A DNA stretch of 5,168 bases, from assembly GCA_019307545.1 (NCBI GenBank), contig JAFDJI010000498.1, positions 1 through 5,168 on the forward strand, in the 5' to 3' direction. The notes under the pieces are model-generated. The model made no database searches, was not told where the DNA came from, and saw only the letters and a program-made list of their open reading frames with translations. A program made the position numbers and the translations under genes. Positions 1-4,853 of this stretch are shown here, in pieces (within the stretch, counting starts at the first letter, position 1; every line of letters begins with the position of its first letter). Source of the stretch: Deltaproteobacteria bacterium (lineage in GTDB: Bacteria; Myxococcota_A; UBA796; GCA-2862545).

Positions 1-727
1 GCTCTTGGAGGTCGTCGATGCGCTCTCGCGCCTCCTCGTCGGTCAGATCACCGCCGCGGAGATCGCGCACCAGCTCCTCCACCTGGGTCTCCAGGTCGGT
101 GGGGAGCGCCACCTCGAACTCCTCGTCCAGCGCGGCCACTCGCTCCTCGAGCCGCACGCCCTCTTCCTGGACCGGGGTCTCCGGGTCGGATCCTGCCAGC
201 GCGCCTGGGCGCTGGGGGAGGAGCAGCACTGCAGCCGCCACCAGCGCCGCCACCGGAAGCCATCGGGAGCGCCGTGGCAGGCGGATCGGAAGCACGCTGC
301 CGAGGGACGACAGCTCGGGCATCCGCGCAGCGAGTTTCTGGAGAACGGCCTGCTGGCTCCAGATGTGGGGCGCTTTCTCGAGGAAGAGCGCCGTGACGAG
401 CAACTCGTCGGTCCCCAGCACCCGGTCCAATACCAGGGCGACCTCCCGGGGACGCAGCCCGGTCCACGCCGCCCCAGCCACCAGGCCGACGAGGAGCCCG
501 AACCCGGCTGCGGTGGCCATGACAATCCAGGGTTCAACCGGAACGGGCCACCAGAGCCGGGACCCCACCGAGAAAACCAGCGCGAGCGCCACCCCGACCC
601 AGGCCCCGTACACGCCACCACGCACCACGTGTCGGGTCCGCAAGCGGCTGCGACCGCGGAGGAGCAACTCCCGGATCTGCCGATAGAGCTGGTCGTCGCG
701 CGGTGGGCGGGGGGGGGGGTGCGCCAT
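1..727 (-). CDS. DUF4175-like integral membrane protein, 3' end outside window
   Basis: The first 242 codons are visible; the frame is open to the left edge. The start is the ATG at 725-727, preceded five bases away by AGAAGGA, a strong Shine-Dalgarno match. Residues 1-10 are a Pro/Arg-rich leader and 11-35 a basic amphipathic stretch (DDQLYRQIRELLLRGRSRLR). Two hydrophobic segments follow (about 39-60 and 66-91), then a soluble stretch with the motif LDRVLGTDELLVTALFLE (100-117), a third hydrophobic segment (156-171), and a long acidic, probably coiled-coil region from 183 on. This order (paired N-terminal helices, an 'LDR..G..D.L.TA' segment, a third helix, then a long charged region) is what I know from DUF4175-type proteins found near MoxR ATPase, DUF58 and BatA/BatD genes. 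The family call is by resemblance only; function is unknown, perhaps envelope stress or complex assembly. The other frames here have arginine/proline-rich, low-complexity translations typical of GC-rich shadows. Confidence 0.72.
   Translation of the reverse strand, partial: MAHPPPRPPRDDQLYRQIRELLLRGRSRLRTRHVVRGGVYGAWVGVALALVFSVGSRLWWPVPVEPWIVMATAAGFGLLVGLVAGAAWTGLRPREVALVLDRVLGTDELLVTALFLEKAPHIWSQQAVLQKLAARMPELSSLGSVLPIRLPRRSRWLPVAALVAAAVLLLPQRPGALAGSDPETPVQEEGVRLEERVAALDEEFEVALPTDLETQVEELVRDLRGGDLTDEEARERIDDLQE
709..719 (-). repeat. C11 homopolymer inside codons 3-7 of the membrane protein gene
   Basis: Eleven consecutive G on the plus strand (C on the coding strand) lie directly after ATG GCG CA. 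With exactly 11 bases the ATG at 725-727 is in frame with the long membrane-protein frame and encodes M-A-H-P-P-P-R. Gain or loss of one base would put the start out of frame. The tract is either a slippage-prone contingency site or an assembly-error hotspot. Confidence 0.85.
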
Positions 728-732
728 GGGGT

Positions 733-739
733 TCCTTCT
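733..739 (-). promoter_or_regulatory. Ribosome binding site AGAAGGA
   Basis: AGAAGGA on the minus strand sits five bases upstream of the ATG at 725-727. It decides the start of the DUF4175-like gene and supports the start lying upstream of the C11 tract rather than after it. Confidence 0.7.
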
Positions 740-925
740 GACAAGCCTCCGTCGCCGGGGTTCGGCTGCATGCTTCCCCAACGTATACACCCGCCGGGGG
801 CGTCGTTTCGAAAGGACTTGAATTGTGTGTGAAACCGAGGGGGCACACGACCGGAACCTCCATCCCGGCCGACCCGGCTCTGCTGAATCGTGGCGATGGG
901 GACCCCGCCGCTCTATGAGGAGCGC

Positions 926-939
926 GGGAGGTTGCGCTG
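926..939 (+). promoter_or_regulatory. Shine-Dalgarno-like GGGAGG followed by CTG
   Basis: GGGAGG (926-931) is followed after five bases by CTG (937-939), which is in frame with the acyl-CoA synthetase and would add the 16 residues L/M-IPELIERIAGATRQV before the ATG at 985. The frame is closed upstream by TGA at 916-918. The ATG at 985 has no comparable ribosome binding site. Whether the CTG is used is an inference. Confidence 0.3.
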
Positions 940-984
940 ATACCGGAGCTTATAGAGCGCATCGCAGGGGCAACGCGCCAGGTC

Positions 985-2586
985 ATGGGGGGACGGCTCC
1001 ACCTGGGAGACCTCTCCCAGGTGATGGCTGCCCGCTACGGAGACCGGGTGCTCGTCGAGGCGGCGGATGGGCGAGTTGGCCCCCTCGACCGGCTCCGTTG
1101 GACCGGCCGCGCCCTGCACGAGGATGTGCGACACCTCGCCGCGGCCTGGCGGGCGGCGAGGTTCCCCACCGGCGCCACCGTCCTGCTGGTGCTCGAGAAC
1201 CGCGCCGACGTCGTGGTGGTCCTCCTCGCCCTGTGCCGCGCCGGGTTGGTGCCCGCTCCGGTGAACCCCCTACTGAAGCGCGAGGAGATCCAGGCGGTGG
1301 CCGAGGCCACCGGCGCCCTGGGGGCGGTCGTCGACCTCGCACGGCTCGACCTGGTTCGGAACGCCATGGGAAGCGTCCGGATCGCGGTCATGGATGGCGA
1401 GGCGGATGGTACCTTCGACGTCTCGGGATGGCGCTTTGGACACCCGGGCGCGCGGGCCCCAAAGGGGCGCCTGGATCCCCAGAAGACCGCGATCTACCTC
1501 ACCACCTCCGGGACGACGGGTCGCCCGAAGGCCGCCGCCCTCACCAGCCGCGGGCTCCTCGCCCCCTTCGCGGTGGTAGCCGCCCTCCCCCTGGGGCGCA
1601 TCAGGGCTCCACGTGGTGAACGCGACCGCCTGCTGTCCTCCCTGCCCCTCTCCCACGCGATGGGCCTGACGGCCATGCTCGGGTGCCTGTCCGCCGGGGT
1701 CCGCTGGATGCACCTCCCCCATTTCCGTGCGGAGAAGGTCCTCGACGCCATCGAGCGCCTCCGTGCCAACGTGTTCGTGGGGGTCCCCACCATGTACGCC
1801 GACATGGAGACGGCCGGGGCGGCGGTACGCAATCTGTCGACCGTCCAGCTCTGGATCAGCGCCGCCGACCGGATGTCCGAGGACCGCGCGCGACGCTTCC
1901 AGCAGTACGGCGCCATGGTGATGTTGGCCGGTCGCCCCATGGGACCCGCCGCCTTCGTCGACATCTACGGGATGGTAGAGCTCTCGGGGCCCGCAGCGAT
2001 CCGCCTGTTCCTCCCCTCACCACGCGGGATGTCCTTGCGGACGCCGTTCAGGCTGCTCCCCGGAATGGAGGCGCGGACGGTGGACACGCACGGCGGCGCG
2101 ACGGGCTTCGGCCGGGTCGGCGAGCTGCAGTTCTGCGGGGTCGGGGTGCTCCGAGAGTACCGCGGCTACGCCCGCGCCGGACCCGACGCCGAGGGCTGGT
2201 TCTCGTCGGGCGACCACGGGCAGGTCTGGCCCGGGAAGCTGTTCACCTTCGCCGGGCGACACCGGGATCGGCTCAAGGTCGGTGGTTTCTCGGTGTTCCC
2301 GGCGGAAGTGGAGGCGGTCCTCTTGGACCACCCCAACGTCTTCGAGGTCGCCCTGGTGGGGGTCCCGGACGACCGCATCGGCGAGCGACCCGTGGCGGTG
2401 GTAGTGCCGTCGGGGCCCGCCTTTGACGAGGAAGCGTTCCTGGAGTGGGCGCGCGAGCAGGTCGCCGGGTACCGCCGCCCCCGAGAGGTCGTGGTGGTCG
2501 ATGCCCTTCCCCACGGACCGAACAGAAAGCTGGACCGCGACGCGGCCACCGAGATGGCGGTGGAAGCCCTGGCCCGGCGCGCGTAG
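985..2586 (+). CDS. Acyl-CoA synthetase / AMP-dependent ligase (ANL superfamily)
   Basis: This is a complete 533-residue class I adenylate-forming enzyme, a normal length for the family. It would activate a carboxylic acid as an acyl-adenylate and transfer it to CoA in the cytoplasm. Motifs are in order: the P-loop A3 motif TTSGTTGRPK (173-182), A5 YGMVE (328-332, usually YGxTE), A7 W-FSSGD (405-410), the A8 hinge GRHRDRLKVGG (424-434) followed by FSVFPAEVEAVLLDHPNV, and A10 PNRK with the expected catalytic lysine K515. The C-terminal lid (about 430-525) is intact. The chain-length specificity cannot be read from the sequence. The ATG at 985 is used here, but the frame is open back to 919, so a non-AUG start at 937 is possible. 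No neighbour shares its direction, so it may be monocistronic. The stop is TAG at 2584-2586, and the gene converges on the HUH protein gene. Confidence 0.93.
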   Translation: MGGRLHLGDLSQVMAARYGDRVLVEAADGRVGPLDRLRWTGRALHEDVRHLAAAWRAARFPTGATVLLVLENRADVVVVLLALCRAGLVPAPVNPLLKREEIQAVAEATGALGAVVDLARLDLVRNAMGSVRIAVMDGEADGTFDVSGWRFGHPGARAPKGRLDPQKTAIYLTTSGTTGRPKAAALTSRGLLAPFAVVAALPLGRIRAPRGERDRLLSSLPLSHAMGLTAMLGCLSAGVRWMHLPHFRAEKVLDAIERLRANVFVGVPTMYADMETAGAAVRNLSTVQLWISAADRMSEDRARRFQQYGAMVMLAGRPMGPAAFVDIYGMVELSGPAAIRLFLPSPRGMSLRTPFRLLPGMEARTVDTHGGATGFGRVGELQFCGVGVLREYRGYARAGPDAEGWFSSGDHGQVWPGKLFTFAGRHRDRLKVGGFSVFPAEVEAVLLDHPNVFEVALVGVPDDRIGERPVAVVVPSGPAFDEEAFLEWAREQVAGYRRPREVVVVDALPHGPNRKLDRDAATEMAVEALARRA

Positions 2587-2772
2587 GCGCTTTTCAGCCT
2601 TCCGCCGGCGTCCCCAAGGGCCTCGCGACTACCGACCCATTCGCCGTCTGCGCTTTGCCGCATGTTGGTTCGTATGCGACCTGCGCCTCCGCAACCTGCC
2701 GGCCAGCTTGCCATCCGGGCCTGGGCGGCCTACCAATCAGCTCGTCACCCGGGCCTCCGCGCGCCGCTCCGC
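2587..2772. other. Convergent intergenic region carrying 36-bp repeats
   Basis: This region lies between the acyl-CoA synthetase stop and the HUH gene stop. A small hairpin with arms CGCAT/ATGCG and a 10-base loop lies near 2660-2679. There is no T-tract after it on either strand, so a rho-independent terminator is not supported. The right part is filled by the 36-bp repeats described separately. Confidence 0.5.
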
Positions 2773-2810
2773 TCAGCTCGCCATCCGGGCCTCCGCGCGC
2801 CGCTCCGGGA
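2704..2810. repeat. 36-bp direct tandem repeat, about 3 copies
   Basis: Copies start with CAGCTCG or CAGCTTG at 2704, 2738 and 2774, giving spacings of 34 and 36 bases. The second and third copies are nearly identical over 36 bases, differing mainly at the TCACCC/CCATCC positions; the first is diverged but keeps its CAGCTTGCCATCCGGGCCT left part. Read on the minus strand, the third copy is the last 12 codons of the HUH protein gene (ERRAEARMAS-stop) and the second is an in-frame post-stop duplicate reading AERRAEARVTS-stop. Confidence 0.85.
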
Positions 2811-3573
2811 CCGTCGAGCGAAGGGTGAGTTGCATCCGAACGGCCCGCTCCAGCCGAGCGTCCACGGGTTGGTGAGCCAGACGCCGGGCCGAACGTTCGC
2901 TGATGCCAAGGCAGCCAGCCAACTGCGCCGTCGTTCCGCCCGCGTGCGACATCAATCGCGCCGCCACCCGCCGCGCCCCGACCTCGAGGGGGGTCTTCCC
3001 GGCGATGGCGGTGCGACCGACAGCAGCCGCGGCTGCGAGGACGATGTCTCGCAAACCAACGTCTCGGAGTACCTCGTCACGGGTCGGCTCGAGTGCAGAT
3101 CGATGCACCCGCGCGGCGTCGAGCACCTCCCCGAGCGCCAGTCTCGGCAACCCACGCCACAACGCCTCTGGGTCGAAGCCGGAGAGAATGCGAGCGCCGA
3201 CAAGGTCAGCAAAACAAGAGCCCACCCACCGGGCTGGATGCCACGGAAGACCGTGGTGCTCGGTCTGCCGAAGGACATACCGAACGAGCGTGTAGAGGTG
3301 GCTACGGTCACGCACCGCCTCGATGTGGGCAGGGAGCAGAACCACTCCGGGCAGGATGGCGCGAAGCGCGATCAGCACCCCCCGCGCCAACCGCCCCACG
3401 TCCGCCCTGGTACCCGCCACCACCACGTGGGCGTGGTCATCGACCACACAGAAGAGGGCCGCCGCCTTGGCCAAGACCCGGGCGATCGCTCGCACCGCCT
3501 CCAGCCGCACCGCGTCGTCGACAAAGGCGTGTTGACGCCCCTTCGAAGCGAATGTCAGATGCCAGTGCTCCAT
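2773..3573 (-). CDS. Y1-transposase/RAYT-like HUH protein with C-terminal HTH
   Basis: This 266-residue protein has the start of the Y1 (IS200/RAYT) transposase fold. Its N-terminal strand is HWHLTFASKGRQHAF, and VVDDHAHVVVAG (43-54) matches the HUH metal-binding motif with H47 and H49. LYTLVRYVLRQTEHHGL (93-109) corresponds to the RAYT 'LVRYIHLNPVRAGL' region. Family members usually carry the catalytic tyrosine in a 'RY..Y.N' helix between these; here that helix reads RLARGVLIALRAIL (61-74) with no tyrosine, leaving Y94 or Y99 as the nearest. Residues about 175-233 end in a helix-turn-helix (TTAQLAGCLGISERSARRL) and loosely recall DnaA domain IV. The ATG at 3571-3573 is preferred because GGAG sits four bases upstream and the conserved region starts at once; an in-frame TTG at 3618 adds 15 residues of no family character. 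The gene is flanked by two different short repeats. It may be a domesticated, non-mobile protein. Confidence 0.78.
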   Translation of the reverse strand: MEHWHLTFASKGRQHAFVDDAVRLEAVRAIARVLAKAAALFCVVDDHAHVVVAGTRADVGRLARGVLIALRAILPGVVLLPAHIEAVRDRSHLYTLVRYVLRQTEHHGLPWHPARWVGSCFADLVGARILSGFDPEALWRGLPRLALGEVLDAARVHRSALEPTRDEVLRDVGLRDIVLAAAAAVGRTAIAGKTPLEVGARRVAARLMSHAGGTTAQLAGCLGISERSARRLAHQPVDARLERAVRMQLTLRSTVPERRAEARMAS

Positions 3574-3686
3574 GCCGCTCCAGTACCTCCAGCGCTGGAC
3601 GCGAGCGAGGAAACCCAACTCGCCCAGTCGCAGGTTGCGGGGACCGGAAGCCGTGCAGAGGCGAACCCCTCGTCGCCGAGCACCAG

Positions 3687-3697
3687 GCGCGGCCAGA
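3687..3697 (+). repeat. Left arm of 11-bp inverted repeat bounding the array
   Basis: GCGCGGCCAGA is the exact reverse complement of TCTGGCCGCGC at 3913-3923. The GCGC/GCGC ends occur only at the two outer edges; inside the array the same arms are followed by the GAATCCC linker instead. Confidence 0.85.
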
Positions 3698-3727
3698 TCT
3701 CTGGCGATGGCGCCTCATCGGCACACT

Positions 3728-3882
3728 TCTGGCCGAATCCCGGCCAGATCTCGCTCGATGGCGCCTCATCGGCACACTTCTGGCCGAATCCCGGCCAGAT
3801 CTCGCTCGATGGCGCCTCAATCCCGGCCAGATCTCGCTCGATGGCGCCTCATCGGCACACTTCTGGCCGAATCCCGGCCAGA
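3728..3882. repeat. Three linker palindromes with 8-bp stems
   Basis: At 3728-3748, 3779-3799 and 3862-3882, TCTGGCCG and CGGCCAGA are exact reverse complements around the 5-base loop AATCC. Each is formed by the right arm of one unit, the linker and the left arm of the next. The fourth expected copy was removed by the 19-base deletion in unit 3. These hairpins compete with the within-unit pairing, so the array can fold in two registers. Confidence 0.85.
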
Positions 3883-3912
3883 TCTCTGGTGATAGCGCCT
3901 CGTCGACCCACT

Positions 3913-3923
3913 TCTGGCCGCGC
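3913..3923 (-). repeat. Right arm of 11-bp inverted repeat bounding the array
   Basis: TCTGGCCGCGC is the exact reverse complement of the left edge at 3687-3697. Thirteen bases separate it from the stop codon of the DUF6544-like gene. Confidence 0.85.
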
Positions 3924-3936
3924 AATGGTACCCCGG

Positions 3937-4737
3937 TCACTCCCCCGGGCGAAGGTTGTAGCGAAGCGACTCCGGAGCGAGATCGAACTCCGCGTAGGGG
4001 TGCGGCCCGGATGGCAGATGCCAGATAGCCTCGCCGCGGGTGGGCAGGAGCCGACCCTCGACTCGCCTCCACCCCTGCATGGGCGTGGTCCATCGCGTGC
4101 GGAGCATGGGACCCTTGGGGTTCGCCGGATCCTCACAGAACCGGTCCGTGGTGCTGAAATCGACGGGTGCACCCCGTTCGTCGAGGAACACTCGAGCACT
4201 CACCGTGCGCCCACCGTCGGTGAGCGCCACATCGAAGGAGGCGTCATCCACCGCGGTCCACCGGGTCTCGGGCCCGAGCAGAAGCGAGGGTGCCATGAGG
4301 ACGGCGTCGTTGAGGTAGGTGACCAATTCCCCGATGTCGAGCTCCGGGCCGGTGGCATCGGCAAGGGTGAAGAGATCCACGAGCCGAACAAGCATGCGCC
4401 CCCGGCCCCGCACATAGGTGTCCCGCGCGAGCACCGGCACGAAACCGACGAAGCGGACGCGGATGTGGAAGATCCGGGAGATCTCCAGCCGAGTGTTGTA
4501 CTGCTGCGTCTCGCAGGCGAGCCAAGGCTTGTCGATTCCCGGACGGAACCTGCCCGTGAAGTGCCCGCGAAACGACCAGTCGCGCGGCCTCCCCAGGACG
4601 CCCATGTGCCGCAGGTAGCGCTGCACCGTCGCTGGCAAGGCCTCCACGTCGGCCTCGATGAGGGGGTCTGTTGGCGGGGGCCCCGAGGGAAGGCCCGCCG
4701 AGGCGACCTCTCGCAGGAACTTCGCGCGCATGCTCAC
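3937..4737 (-). CDS. DUF6544/DUF6920-like conserved protein of unknown function
   Basis: About 266 residues from the GTG at 4735-4737. The sequence LPATVQRYLRHMGVLGRP near the N terminus, KPWLACETQQYNTRL, the RARDTYVRGRGRML-like segment (here LARDTYVRGRGRMLVRL), ADATGPELDIGELVTYLNDAVLMAPSLLL split over the middle, and the C-terminal 'PTRGEAIWHLP.G..PYAEFDL' are features I associate with the DUF6544/DUF6920 group of uncharacterised soluble proteins; the exact Pfam number is from memory. No signal peptide or membrane helix is evident, and no catalytic residues are known. The start is uncertain: GTG 4737 has GGAG six bases upstream, ATG 4731 lies two codons further in, and the frame is open to a GTG at 4806 whose upstream GAGGG is too close. 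The gene is co-directional with the serpin gene across a 116-base gap and is followed by the repeat array. Confidence 0.75.
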   Translation of the reverse strand: MSMRAKFLREVASAGLPSGPPPTDPLIEADVEALPATVQRYLRHMGVLGRPRDWSFRGHFTGRFRPGIDKPWLACETQQYNTRLEISRIFHIRVRFVGFVPVLARDTYVRGRGRMLVRLVDLFTLADATGPELDIGELVTYLNDAVLMAPSLLLGPETRWTAVDDASFDVALTDGGRTVSARVFLDERGAPVDFSTTDRFCEDPANPKGPMLRTRWTTPMQGWRRVEGRLLPTRGEAIWHLPSGPHPYAEFDLAPESLRYNLRPGE

Positions 4738-4853
4738 GATCGACTCCGATGACCCCGCGGGCCCGACCCACGCACAGCGGAGGGCAAGCGGATGCTGCTC
4801 GCCCACCCCTCGTACGTCGCCAGCCTAATCCACCCCGGGCCTGGAGGCGCCGG
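4738..4853. other. Gap between serpin and DUF6544-like genes
   Basis: This 116-base gap follows the serpin stop on the minus strand. I see no T-tract terminator and no clear promoter. The DUF6544-like frame stays open through most of it (to 4806), but the translation there lacks family-like sequence. Confidence 0.4.
4744..4747 (-). promoter_or_regulatory. Ribosome binding site GGAG for GTG start
   Basis: GGAG on the minus strand lies six bases upstream of the GTG at 4735-4737 and twelve bases upstream of the ATG at 4729-4731. The spacing favours the GTG. Confidence 0.45.

Larger units (their letters stand above)
728..984. other. Divergent intergenic region
   Basis: This stretch separates the minus-strand membrane protein gene from the plus-strand acyl-CoA synthetase gene and should carry both promoters. 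The part from about 778 to 835 is less GC-rich than its surroundings and contains GTATAC and TTGAATTGTGTGTGAAA, but no convincing -35/-10 pair with proper spacing was found on either strand. A 5-bp GTGTG/CACAC inverted repeat with a 12-base loop around 826-847 is weak. Confidence 0.5.
3687..3923. repeat. Tandem array of five nested-dyad 44-bp units with 7-bp linkers
   Basis: Units start at 3691, 3742, 3793, 3825 and 3876, a 51-bp period except for the shortened third (32 bases). A full unit is 44 bp: outer arms GGCCAGA and TCTGGCC, inner arms CGATG and CATCG, a 6-base centre GCGCCT, and exactly 7 bases between outer and inner arm on both sides. Adjacent full units are joined by GAATCCC. Units 2 and 4 are identical; unit 3 lacks 19 bases; units 1 and 5 share TCTCTGG in the left spacer where the inner units have TCTCGCT. 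Unit 5 has changes in both inner arms. The structure resembles REP-type palindromes, and the array lies 113 bases upstream of the start codon of a RAYT-like gene. Confidence 0.92.
3574..3936. other. Intergenic region between HUH gene and DUF6544-like gene
   Basis: This 363-base stretch contains the 51-bp repeat array (3687-3923) and, between 3574 and 3686, the presumed leader and promoter area of the HUH gene, in which I see no clear -35/-10 pair. The array ends 13 bases from the stop of the DUF6544-like gene, so it would be transcribed as that gene's 3' untranslated region if transcription continues. Confidence 0.6.

Noticed and set aside
5..832. Plus-strand frames at 5-832 and 18-686
   Set aside because: They are antisense to the membrane protein gene, which has a strong ribosome binding site, membrane helices and an acidic coiled-coil region. 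The plus translations look like GC-rich shadows.
43..846. Minus-strand 267-codon frame with Trp/Arg/Ser-rich translation
   Set aside because: It is the same strand as the membrane protein but a different frame, and it starts far upstream without a ribosome binding site. The frame from the ATG at 725-727 gives the protein-like sequence.
896..940. Fourteen-codon leader peptide (MGTPPLYEERGRLR) before the acyl-CoA synthetase
   Set aside because: It has no clear ribosome binding site and no regulatory codon run or attenuator hairpin; a short frame like this is expected by chance.
825..1619. Plus-strand frame overlapping the start of the acyl-CoA synthetase
   Set aside because: The overlapped frame carries the A3 motif and all family features; this one gives an Arg/Pro/Gly-rich translation without any domain character.
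3574..3618. TTG start at 3618 for the HUH protein
   Set aside because: The extra 15 residues have no family resemblance, and the ATG at 3573 has GGAG upstream and begins directly at the conserved strand.
3691..3919. CRISPR array
   Set aside because: The repeated units are contiguous and joined by an identical 7-base linker, so there are no unique spacers. The unit is 44 bp with two dyads, unlike a CRISPR repeat, and there is no cas gene.
3687..3923. Rho-independent terminator of the DUF6544-like gene
   Set aside because: Hairpins are present, but none is followed by a T-tract on the minus strand. Termination by the array remains possible but is not supported by sequence.
2662..4752. Long plus-strand open frame of 696 codons across the HUH gene, the repeat array and the DUF6544-like gene
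   Set aside because: It is antisense to two genes with recognisable family motifs, has a low-complexity Arg/Pro/His-rich translation, and passes through the repeat array only because three of the four unit spacings are 51 bases (a multiple of 3) and the short one happens not to create a stop.
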